A stretch of 8,239 nt of DNA, taken from SM23-62 sp964575235 (GTDB lineage Bacteria > Bacteroidota > Bacteroidia > Bacteroidales > SM23-62). The translations under genes and the position numbers were made by a program. Numbering within the stretch: the stretch's first letter is position 1; the number at the start of each line of letters is the position of its first letter. Shown here in pieces: positions 1 through 7,603 of the stretch. Where the stretch lies: positions 1 through 8,239 of the forward strand of contig CAZNQG010000131.1 of the NCBI GenBank assembly GCA_964575235.1, given 5' to 3'. The notes below the pieces were generated by a model that searched no databases, was not told the origin of the DNA, and was given only the letters and a program-made list of their open reading frames with translations.

Positions 1-1
1 G

Positions 2-46
2 AGGACGGAAAATAAAATAGGTGGAAAACTATTTTATTTTCCTCCT
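2..46 (+). promoter_or_regulatory. AT-rich hairpin in the leader upstream of trpE
   Basis: Bases 7-20 and 29-42 are perfect reverse complements (14 bp, core AAAATAAAATAG / CTATTTTATTTT) around the 8-nt loop GTGGAAAA. After one bulged C at position 6, bases 2-5 also pair with 43-46. It lies 46 nt upstream of the trpE start. The T-rich 3' arm could make it an intrinsic terminator of an upstream gene outside the window, or a leader structure or protein-binding dyad controlling trp. No short leader ORF with tandem Trp codons is visible in the 92 nt, so a classical trp attenuator is not supported. The pairing is seen directly; the role is inference. Confidence 0.6.
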
Positions 47-92
47 ACTCGATTTGGCAGCCGGTAACGAAACCTAACCGAGAATAAACGTT

Positions 93-1499
93 ATGAAAAA
101 GGTACGAATTAAAACCGAAGTTAAACAGATCCTCGCCGATACCATAACGCCCGTAAGCGTATACCTGAGGATGAGGGATCTTTTCCCGCAGTCCATTTTG
201 CTGGAAAGTTCGGATTACCATACCAGCGAGGATAGCTATTCCTTCATCTGCCTCCAGCCCTTCGCATCGTTCAGCGTAGAAGGGGGGCGGATCACCATCC
301 GGGATGGTTCCGGTAACGTCGAGGAACGAAAAACCGGTCCCGGGATATCGGTCCCCGACGAAATGAACGCCTTTATCCAGTCCTTCGAGACGGACGGGCA
401 GGACCCCAGGATCCGCACGAACGGGTTTTTCGGGTACTGCTCCTACGATGCCGTAAAATATTTCGAGGACATCCGCATCGCCGAAGACCCGGCCGATGCC
501 TACTGTGTACCCGAAATTGTATACTCGGTGTACCGGATCATAATCGCCATAAACCACTTCCAGAATACCCTCACCATCCTTGAAAACCGGACCCCGGGAT
601 ACGAAAGCCGGATCAACTATATCGAATCCCTGCTCTACAACCGGAACTTTGCCACCTATCCCTTCAATCCCTCAAGTGACGAAGAATCCAACATGAACGA
701 CCGGGACTATATGGAAATGGTTACCCGCGGGAAGGAACACTGCTTCCGGGGCGATGTATTCCAGATTGTGCTTTCCAGGCAGTTCAGCCAGGGTTTTACC
801 GGCGACGAGTTCAACGTGTACCGCTGCCTCCGGTCGATCAATCCTTCACCCTATCTTTTCTACTTTGATTTCGGGAGTTACCGGATTTTCGGATCCTCGC
901 CCGAGGCACTGCTCCAGATAAAGGACCGGATTGCCTATATACACCCGATCGCCGGAACTTTTCCCAGGAGCGGGGACGACGAGAAGGACAAGGATACCGC
1001 GATCCGTCTGACGCGGGACAAAAAGGAAAACGCCGAACACATCATGCTGGTCGACCTGGCACGGAACGACCTGAGCCGGAACGCCGAACACGTGACCGTC
1101 GAAAACTACAGGGAAATCCAGTTTTATTCCCACGTGATCCATATGGTGTCCAAGGTTTCGGGGATGCTGCCGGAAGATTACAATGCCGTCCGGGTCATGG
1201 GGGATACCTTTCCCGCAGGAACCCTTTCCGGTGCCCCCAAATACAGGGCCATGGAACTGATCGACCGCTACGAGAACCAGAACCGCGGGTTTTACGGCGG
1301 GGGAATAGGCTTCCTGGGCTTCAACGGGGAGTTCAACCACGCCATTATGATCCGCTCCTTCCTGAGCAAGAACAACACCCTCTATTACCAGGCCGGGGCC
1401 GGGATCGTAGCCGAATCGGTCGAGGAAAACGAGCTGAACGAAGTGAACAACAAGCTTGCGGCCCTGAAAAAGGCCATCGAGATGGCGAGGGAGATTTGA
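93..1499 (+). CDS. trpE: Anthranilate synthase component I (aminase/chorismate-binding subunit)
   Basis: TrpE takes chorismate and ammonia supplied by TrpG and makes anthranilate and pyruvate, the first committed step of tryptophan synthesis in the cytoplasm. The 468-residue protein has an N-terminal TrpE-type domain with LLES at 36-39, the motif that binds tryptophan for feedback inhibition in known enzymes, and NPSPY at 250-254, which is part of the same site. The C-terminal chorismate-binding domain shows SPEALL (269-274), HPIAGT (284-289), ENAEH with LARNDL (312-327, catalytic-type His316), FPAGTLSGAPK (373-383), YGGGIGF (401-407) and GAGIVAESVEENE (435-447). Length is slightly short of the enteric enzyme but normal for the phylum. 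The start is firm: an in-frame TAA lies at 75-77 and no other start codon intervenes. There is no Shine-Dalgarno sequence. PabB is the main alternative, but the LLES motif and the operon settle it as TrpE. The protein has no tryptophan residue. Confidence 0.97.
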   Translation: MKKVRIKTEVKQILADTITPVSVYLRMRDLFPQSILLESSDYHTSEDSYSFICLQPFASFSVEGGRITIRDGSGNVEERKTGPGISVPDEMNAFIQSFETDGQDPRIRTNGFFGYCSYDAVKYFEDIRIAEDPADAYCVPEIVYSVYRIIIAINHFQNTLTILENRTPGYESRINYIESLLYNRNFATYPFNPSSDEESNMNDRDYMEMVTRGKEHCFRGDVFQIVLSRQFSQGFTGDEFNVYRCLRSINPSPYLFYFDFGSYRIFGSSPEALLQIKDRIAYIHPIAGTFPRSGDDEKDKDTAIRLTRDKKENAEHIMLVDLARNDLSRNAEHVTVENYREIQFYSHVIHMVSKVSGMLPEDYNAVRVMGDTFPAGTLSGAPKYRAMELIDRYENQNRGFYGGGIGFLGFNGEFNHAIMIRSFLSKNNTLYYQAGAGIVAESVEENELNEVNNKLAALKKAIEMAREI

Positions 1500-1535
1500 G
1501 AAAAGAACCGAAGGAGCGGCTTAAAAGAAGCAGAA

Positions 1536-2123
1536 ATGGAAAAAATTGTGGTCATCGATAATTACGATTCCTTCACCTATAACCTGGCGCACGCCCTGAA
1601 CCAGATCACCGGTTCGGCGGTGGATGTATACCGGAACGACCGGGTGAAGGTCGTCGAACTGGAGCCTTACTCCCACATCGTTCTTTCCCCCGGACCGGGC
1701 ATCCCGGACGAGGCGGGCATGCTGAAGGAGATCATCCGTGAATTTGCCCCCCGCAAAAGGATGCTGGGCGTCTGCCTTGGCCACCAGGCCATTGCCGAAG
1801 TATTCGGCGGTAAGCTGATCAACATACCGAAGGTGTTCCACGGCGTTGCCACTCGCATTCGGGTGCTCGACCGGGAGGATTACCTTTACCGGAACATTCC
1901 GGATTCCTTCGAGGGGGGAAGGTACCATTCCTGGATCGTATCGGACCAGGATCTGCCGGCTGTTCTCAAGGTTACGGCCAGGGCCGAAGACGGGGAGATC
2001 ATGGGGATGAGTCATGCGGAATACGATGTAAAGGGCGTGCAGTTCCATCCTGAATCCATCCTCACGAAATGCGGAACGGACATCCTGACCAACTGGATCC
2101 TGGGTGAGGAGAATGACTTTTGA
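1536..2123 (+). CDS. trpG: Anthranilate synthase component II (glutamine amidotransferase)
   Basis: TrpG hydrolyses glutamine and passes ammonia to TrpE, with which it forms the anthranilate synthase complex. The 195-residue protein is a single class I glutamine amidotransferase domain, the normal size for a free TrpG with no fusion to TrpD or TrpE. Visible motifs are DNYDSFTYN (8-16), SPGPG (51-55), the nucleophile loop GVCLGHQ (78-84, Cys80), YHSW (130-133) and GVQFHPES (167-174), giving the catalytic triad Cys80, His171, Glu173. It starts 36 nt after trpE. An AAGGAG at 1511-1516 is 19 nt from the ATG, too far to be an ordinary Shine-Dalgarno site. TrpG and PabA are near-identical families, and in organisms with one copy the protein also serves p-aminobenzoate synthesis. 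Whether that is so here cannot be seen from this window. Confidence 0.96.
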   Translation: MEKIVVIDNYDSFTYNLAHALNQITGSAVDVYRNDRVKVVELEPYSHIVLSPGPGIPDEAGMLKEIIREFAPRKRMLGVCLGHQAIAEVFGGKLINIPKVFHGVATRIRVLDREDYLYRNIPDSFEGGRYHSWIVSDQDLPAVLKVTARAEDGEIMGMSHAEYDVKGVQFHPESILTKCGTDILTNWILGEENDF

Positions 2124-2163
2124 GTCCCCGATAACCGCAAATTCTAAAAAACCGTTAAACCCG

Positions 2164-3159
2164 ATGAAAGAAATCCTGAATTACCTTTACGAACACAAGA
2201 CGCTGGACCGCGATGCCGCTAAGCGCGTGCTCACGAACATAGCCAAAGGAGTTTATAATCACTCCCAGATCGCTTCCTTCATAAGCGTTTACCTGATGCG
2301 CAGCATAACCGTGGAGGAACTTACCGGGTTCCGGGACGCCCTGCTGGAACTGTGCATACCCGTCGACCTGTCCGGTTTCGATACGATCGATGTATGCGGC
2401 ACCGGAGGGGACGGCAAGGATACCTACAATATTTCCACGCTTTCTTCATTTGTCGTGGCCGGGGCGGGAGCCAGGGTCGCAAAGCACGGGAACTACGGGG
2501 TTTCCTCGGCCTGTGGATCCTCCAATCTTATGGAATACGCCGGTTACCGGTTTTCAAACGATGAATCCAAACTGCAGGGGGAAATCGAAAGGGCCGGGAT
2601 CTGCTTCCTGCACGCTCCCCTGTTCAACCCGGCCATGAAGAACGTGGCACCGGTACGGAAGGATCTGGGTATGAAAACCTTCTTCAACATGCTCGGTCCC
2701 ATGGTAAACCCGAGCTTCCCCTCCCGGCAGCTGGTGGGTGTCTACAGCCTTGAACTGACCCGTCTCTACGGCTATCTCTATCAGGCGACGGATAAGCAGT
2801 ACGTCATCATCCACAGCCTGGACGGCTACGACGAGGTCTCCCTGACGGGACCCTTCAAGGTGCTTACGCGTGAGCTGGACCGGATCTGCCAGCCGGGTGA
2901 CCTGGGATTACCCGTGTACGATCCGGCGAAACTAGCCGGCGGCAAAACCATTGAGGAGGCCATGAAGATCTTCATGGATGTTCTTGAGAACCGGGCGGCT
3001 CCCGCGCAGAAAGACGTGATTATCGCCAACGGGGGATTTGCCCTGCACGCATGTTACCCGGACCGGGACCTGCACGCATGCCTGGAAATGGCACGGAAAT
3101 CCATCGAAAGCGGCTCCGCACTGAAAGCCTTTAAGACCCTTATGGATTTGAATAAATAA
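2164..3159 (+). CDS. trpD: Anthranilate phosphoribosyltransferase
   Basis: TrpD joins anthranilate to phosphoribosyl pyrophosphate, giving N-(5-phosphoribosyl)-anthranilate. With the start chosen here it has 331 residues, the usual family length. A small helical N-terminal domain is followed by the PRPP-binding part: GTGGDG (79-84), NIST (89-92), KHGN (107-110) and SSACGS (114-119). Then come the anthranilate-site Arg165 in APVRK, LGPMVNP (177-183), and the metal-binding Asp223-Glu224 in HSLDGYDE. The reading frame is open further upstream: a GTG at 2104 and an ATG at 2113 would overlap trpG. I prefer the ATG at 2164 because the protein then begins MKEILNYLYEH, as Bacteroidota TrpD proteins do, and the added 17-20 residues resemble nothing in the family. 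The GAGGAG before the 2113 ATG sits too close to act as a Shine-Dalgarno sequence. There is no tryptophan residue. Confidence 0.95.
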   Translation: MKEILNYLYEHKTLDRDAAKRVLTNIAKGVYNHSQIASFISVYLMRSITVEELTGFRDALLELCIPVDLSGFDTIDVCGTGGDGKDTYNISTLSSFVVAGAGARVAKHGNYGVSSACGSSNLMEYAGYRFSNDESKLQGEIERAGICFLHAPLFNPAMKNVAPVRKDLGMKTFFNMLGPMVNPSFPSRQLVGVYSLELTRLYGYLYQATDKQYVIIHSLDGYDEVSLTGPFKVLTRELDRICQPGDLGLPVYDPAKLAGGKTIEEAMKIFMDVLENRAAPAQKDVIIANGGFALHACYPDRDLHACLEMARKSIESGSALKAFKTLMDLNK

Positions 3160-3174
3160 TAAATACCTCACCCG

Positions 3175-3966
3175 ATGGACAGCATCCTGGATCGCATCGT
3201 AGCGGATAAAAAAGCAGAGATCGGGCAGCGCAAGTCTGAATCCCCGGTAAAACGGCTGGAGGGAAGCCCCTATTTCAACCGTGAAACCGTCTCGCTGAAA
3301 AAAAGCCTTCAGAAAAAGAAGGCAAGCGGCATCATCGCGGAATTCAAGCGGAGCTCCCCCTCTGCCGGAAGGATCAACCGGCATGCGGACCCGGTCAGCA
3401 TCACCCGTGGCTATGTGGAGGCCGGGGCGACGGCTCTTTCCATATTGACGGACCGGAAATACTTCGGGGGCAGCAGGGACGACCTGATGCAGGCGCGGGA
3501 AGTGAACCGCTGCCCCATCCTGAGGAAGGATTTCATCATCGATGCCTACCAGATACTGGAAGCCAGGGCAATCGGAGCCGACGCCATTCTGCTGATCGCC
3601 GGCATCCTGGATAACTCAACCGTGCACGATCTTGCACGGCAGGCGCATGATGTGGGACTCGAAGTCCTCCTGGAAATCCACGATCCGTCCGAACTGGCAT
3701 ACCTGAACCGCTGGATCGACATGGTTGGAGTGAACAACCGGAACCTCAACCGGATGGAAACCGATGTCCATGCCTCCATCGATATGGCCGGGATGATACC
3801 GGAGGAATTCCTGAAGATCTCGGAAAGCGGCATCCACGATTCGGAAACCATCCGTTATCTCAGGCAACTGGGTTACCGGGGCTTCCTGATCGGGGAGTAT
3901 TTCATGAAGCAGGAAGACCCTGCCAGGGCATGCAGGAAATTCATCCGTAAACTGAAGGAGCAATGA
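3175..3966 (+). CDS. trpC: Indole-3-glycerol-phosphate synthase
   Basis: TrpC closes the ring of 1-(2-carboxyphenylamino)-1-deoxyribulose 5-phosphate, with loss of CO2 and water, to form indole-3-glycerol phosphate. The 263-residue protein is a stand-alone TIM barrel, not fused to TrpF as it is in enteric bacteria. Catalytic positions are recognisable: IAEFKRSSPSAG (54-65, Lys58), LTD with FGGS (91-100), the general-acid lysine Lys118 in LRKDF, Glu167 in LLEIHD, the NNRNL strand (187-191) and SESGI (216-220, Glu217). Near the C-terminus, FLIGEYFMKQEDP (237-249) matches the phosphate-binding end of the barrel. It begins 15 nt after trpD and its stop overlaps the trpF start in an ATGA, which suggests coupled translation of the two consecutive-step enzymes. 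Confidence 0.97.
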   Translation: MDSILDRIVADKKAEIGQRKSESPVKRLEGSPYFNRETVSLKKSLQKKKASGIIAEFKRSSPSAGRINRHADPVSITRGYVEAGATALSILTDRKYFGGSRDDLMQAREVNRCPILRKDFIIDAYQILEARAIGADAILLIAGILDNSTVHDLARQAHDVGLEVLLEIHDPSELAYLNRWIDMVGVNNRNLNRMETDVHASIDMAGMIPEEFLKISESGIHDSETIRYLRQLGYRGFLIGEYFMKQEDPARACRKFIRKLKEQ

Positions 3967-4613
3967 GCGGCCTGAAAATCAAAATTTGCGGCATGAAGGA
4001 CCCGGCGAACATCGCAGAGGTATCCCGGCTCTCACCCGATTTCATGGGATTTATCTACTTCCGGGGGTCGAGAAGGTTCGCCGGGGAACTGTCACCCGGC
4101 ACCATAGCGGGGTTGCCGGACGGCATCAATCGGGTCGGGGTATTCGTGAACCATCCGGCAGGGGAAGCGCTGTCCGTATGCAGGCGGATGGGATTCCGGA
4201 GCATCCAGCTTCACGGTGCGGAACCCCCGGATTATTGCCGGGAGATGGGGGACGGGGGACTTCAGGTGATCAAGGCGTTTAATATAGGCGAAGGAACGGA
4301 ATTCAGCCGCCTGCATGCATACGTGGACTATTGCGATCTGTTCCTCTTCGATACCGCCGGGCCCGGGTTTGGGGGTACGGGAAGGAAATTTGACTGGGAT
4401 CGGCTGGGGGAATACGAGCTGGATAAACCCTTTTTCCTGAGCGGGGGCATCGGTCCCCCGGACGTCCGCAACATACTCGGCCTCGAACACCCCATGCTTT
4501 ATGGTGTGGATTTGAACAGCGGTTTTGAAACGGGACCCGGATTGAAGGATGCGAACCTTCTTTTGGCTTTCATGAAGGAAATCCGGTCCGCGAACCCGGA
4601 AAATGAATCATAA
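3963..4613 (+). CDS. trpF: Phosphoribosylanthranilate isomerase
   Basis: TrpF performs the Amadori rearrangement of phosphoribosylanthranilate, making the substrate of TrpC. The 216-residue TIM barrel has KICGM at 7-11 with the general-base Cys9, IQLHG at 81-85, the general-acid Asp130 in LFLFDT, GGTGRKFDW (137-145), LSGGI (159-163) and GVDLNSGFE (181-189), followed by GPGLKD (191-196). The start shares ATGA with the trpC stop, and an AAGGAG lies only 2 nt before it, closer than a normal Shine-Dalgarno spacing, so reinitiation by ribosomes finishing trpC is the likelier mode. Bases 4240-4258 contain three G-runs on the coding strand, in the part encoding REMGDGG. The C-terminal residues after about 208 are a short polar tail of no known role. 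Confidence 0.96.
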   Translation: MSGLKIKICGMKDPANIAEVSRLSPDFMGFIYFRGSRRFAGELSPGTIAGLPDGINRVGVFVNHPAGEALSVCRRMGFRSIQLHGAEPPDYCREMGDGGLQVIKAFNIGEGTEFSRLHAYVDYCDLFLFDTAGPGFGGTGRKFDWDRLGEYELDKPFFLSGGIGPPDVRNILGLEHPMLYGVDLNSGFETGPGLKDANLLLAFMKEIRSANPENES

Positions 4614-4623
4614 TGATTATGCG

Positions 4624-5800
<1,177 letters not shown>

Positions 5801-5814
<14 letters not shown>

Positions 5815-6574
5815 AGCCCTTTTTAAGAACAAATCCTCGGGAGTGCTATCCGTTTACGTGACGGCAGGATACCCGGAGCTTGAAGACACAACGACCGTCA
5901 TCCGTGAACTGGCGTCCGGAGGGGTGGACATGATCGAGATCGGCATGCCGTTCTCGGATCCCCTGGCGGACGGGCCTGTTCTCCAGGCATGCAACCAGCA
6001 GGCGCTGGACAACGGGATGAGCCTTGAGATCCTGTTTTCCCAGCTGGAAGGCATCCGGGATTCCATGAGCATTCCGCTGATCCTTATGGGATACCTCAAC
6101 CCGGTTCTGAACTACGGTTTCAATGAATTCTGCCGGAGGACGGTGGAATGCGGGATCGACGGACTGATCCTTCCCGACCTGCCGGTGGACGAATACGAAA
6201 AAGAGTACCGGGAAACCTGCGAGAAACACGGGCTCTATATGGTATTCCTGATCACCCCGCAGACCTCTGAAGAAAGGGTTCGGAGGATTGCCGGGCTCAG
6301 CAGGGGCTTCCTGTATATGGTTTCGGCAGCATCGACAACGGGTGCAAAACAGGGTTTTCTGCCGGAACAGATCGAATATTTTAAAAGGATCTCCGGAATG
6401 CAGCTAAGGATCCCACGCCTCATCGGTTTCGGGATCTCCTCCCGCGAAACCTTCCGGCAGGCCTGCCGGTATGCCGGTGGAGCCATCATCGGAAGTGCCT
6501 TTATGAAAAGCCTTTCCGGGAAGGGAAACCTGTCAGACCGGATATCCGGCTTTCTAAAAGGTTTGGGACTATAA
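5801..6574 (+). CDS. trpA: Tryptophan synthase alpha chain
   Basis: TrpA cleaves indole-3-glycerol phosphate to indole and glyceraldehyde 3-phosphate; the indole passes through the alpha-beta tunnel to TrpB. The 257-residue TIM barrel has the two catalytic acids Glu46 and Asp57 in the signature EIGMPFSDPLADGP (46-59), LPDLPVDE (124-131), the phosphate-loop strand MVSAASTTGAK (173-183) and GFGIS (209-213). The ATG lies inside the end of trpB, giving a 14-nt overlap in a different frame, so translation is probably coupled. Length is slightly shorter than the enteric 268 residues, as is common in the phylum. Its last codons (GLGL, stop) form the first copy of a 14-nt tandem repeat and one arm of the downstream hairpin. 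No tryptophan residue is present. Confidence 0.97.
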
Positions 6575-6601
6575 GTTTGGGACTAAAAGTTCCAAACCTT
6601 T
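6557..6601 (+). terminator. Hairpin at the end of the trp operon, probable weak terminator
   Basis: AAAGGTTTGGGAC at 6557-6569 pairs over 13 positions, one of them G-U, with GTTCCAAACCTTT at 6589-6601, leaving a 19-nt loop. The T-rich stretch TAATTAATTT follows but is interrupted by A's, so termination may be partial. The 5' arm lies inside trpA. An alternative short hairpin uses the same 3' arm: GTTTGGGAC at 6575-6583 with GTTCCAAAC at 6589-6597 and loop TAAAA. The pairing is seen; the terminator role is inferred from its position after the last trp gene. Confidence 0.6.
6561..6588 (+). repeat. 14-nt tandem duplication spanning the trpA stop codon
   Basis: GTTTGGGACTATAA (6561-6574) is followed directly by GTTTGGGACTAAAA (6575-6588), with 13 of 14 positions identical. 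The first copy encodes the end of TrpA including its TAA stop; the second is non-coding. It most likely arose by slippage or local duplication. It gives the downstream inverted arm two possible pairing partners. Confidence 0.85.
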
Positions 6602-6627
6602 AATTAATTTAGTGCTTTATTTCCCGG

Positions 6628-7539
6628 ATGGAGAAAACCAAACCGCTCGTATATCTCAGCGCGACCGCGGCCATGGTCATGTGGAGCATGACCTTTGTCT
6701 GGTTCAAGATCGTCAACGAAGTCTATCCTCCCTTTACCATCGTTTTCCTGAGATTGCTTCTGTCCTCACTGGTCATGGTCGGCATTGCCGGATTCGCCAG
6801 CATCCTTCAGAAGTTGCAGCGCAGGGATGTGCTGCGGTTCCTGTTGCTGGCCCTTATTTACCCCTTCCTGTATTTTATTGCCGAAAGCATTGGGCTTACC
6901 ATGATCCATGCATCCCTCACGGCGGTCATCATTTCAACGATACCGCTCTTTGTGCCGGTCGGCGCTTACCTGTTGCTGAAAGAACGGGTGACCCTGCTGA
7001 ACATCCTGGGCATATTGCTTTCCTTCTCGGGGGTCCTGATCGTAATCCTGAAGCGTGACTTCAGCCTGAATGCAGAACCGCTCGGGCTGCTGCTCATGCT
7101 GCTGGCCGTTCTCTGCGCCGTCGGGTATACCCTGATGGTCAAGAAGCTCACGGAAAGGTATAACGCCTACAGCATAACCGCCTACCAGAACATTTTCGGG
7201 ACCCTGATGTTCCTGCCCCTGTTCCTGGTCTTCGACCTGCAGGACTTCGTGGCAGCGGAACACAACGCTAGAGCCATACTGAACCTGTGCAACCTTGCCA
7301 TATTCGGGTCCTCCATAGCCTTTGTGCTTTATAATTACAGCGTCAAGAACATCGGGGTGACGCGGACCGAAACTTTTTCGAACCTCATACCGGTGCTCAC
7401 GGCAGTTTTCGCATGGATGATCCTGGACGAGGAGCTCGGCCTGAAAAAGGTGATCGGCATTGCCGTGGTGCTCGGGGGACTGTTCCTATCGCAGGTGAAA
7501 TCCCGTAAAAAGACCTTCAAGCACCTGGTTGCTCCCTGA
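6628..7539 (+). CDS. DMT superfamily (EamA family) inner-membrane transporter
   Basis: This 303-residue protein is very hydrophobic and fits ten membrane helices, roughly at 8-28, 36-56, 70-90, 95-117, 124-142, 151-170, 181-203, 216-237, 246-266 and 273-291. Two EamA repeats are visible: each half ends with the same pattern, an acidic LLKERVTLLNILGILLSFSG (117-135) and LDEELGLKKVIGIAVVLGG (266-284). Basic clusters (QKLQRRD at 61-67, KSRKK at 291-295) suggest cytoplasmic loops and a cytoplasmic C-terminus. Family members export or import amino acids, sugars, nucleotides and other small metabolites, and the substrate cannot be read from sequence. It follows trpA by 53 nt in the same direction, so it might be co-transcribed by read-through. 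Transport of tryptophan or a related compound is a guess from position only. Confidence 0.9.
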   Translation: MEKTKPLVYLSATAAMVMWSMTFVWFKIVNEVYPPFTIVFLRLLLSSLVMVGIAGFASILQKLQRRDVLRFLLLALIYPFLYFIAESIGLTMIHASLTAVIISTIPLFVPVGAYLLLKERVTLLNILGILLSFSGVLIVILKRDFSLNAEPLGLLLMLLAVLCAVGYTLMVKKLTERYNAYSITAYQNIFGTLMFLPLFLVFDLQDFVAAEHNARAILNLCNLAIFGSSIAFVLYNYSVKNIGVTRTETFSNLIPVLTAVFAWMILDEELGLKKVIGIAVVLGGLFLSQVKSRKKTFKHLVAP

Positions 7540-7559
7540 TGACCGTGAAGCAGCGCCAA

Positions 7560-7590
7560 AAATAAAATGCCGATTTTAACGTTTTTATTT
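7560..7590 (+). terminator. AT-rich hairpin between the transporter gene and porQ
   Basis: AAATAAAA (7560-7567) pairs with TTTTATTT (7583-7590) across a 15-nt loop. All eight pairs are A-T, so the structure is weak. The arm AAAATAAAAT (7559-7568) also occurs in the hairpin upstream of trpE (9-18). Its position about 20 nt after the transporter stop and T-rich 3' arm suggest a terminator, but it ends only 13 nt before the porQ start and could belong to the porQ leader instead. Confidence 0.35.
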
Positions 7591-7603
7591 CTAAATTCCC
7601 TCC

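Noticed and set aside
49..56. TCGATTTG as a Bacteroidota -7 promoter box (TAnnTTTG) for trpE
   Set aside because: It differs at one of the six fixed positions and no TTTG element lies at the expected -33 spacing; that position is A-rich hairpin loop.
846..2048. Minus-strand open frames of 164 and 175 codons opposite trpE and trpG
   Set aside because: These lie antisense to well-supported genes, show no known motif, and follow from codon bias on the opposite strand.
2104..2163. An N-terminal extension of TrpD from a GTG at 2104 or an ATG at 2113
   Set aside because: The extra residues have no family counterpart, the MKEIL start at 2164 matches relatives, and the GGAG before 2113 is too close to the ATG for normal initiation. 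An 11-20 nt overlap with trpG cannot be fully excluded.
3042..3080. A 12-nt direct repeat CCTGCACGCATG (3042-3053 and 3069-3080) in trpD
   Set aside because: It is in frame and encodes LHAC twice, nine residues apart, within the normal C-terminal helices of TrpD. The length of the protein is normal, so it looks like coincidence rather than an inserted element.
4240..4258. Possible G-quadruplex in trpF
   Set aside because: Only three G-runs of three or more are present (4240-4242, 4247-4251, 4254-4258). They are explained by Gly and Met codons.
6605..6612. TAATTTAG as a -7 promoter box for the transporter gene
   Set aside because: It has one mismatch, and the nearest upstream TTTG (6576-6579) is about 25 nt away rather than the usual 19-21. 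The resulting leader would also be very short.
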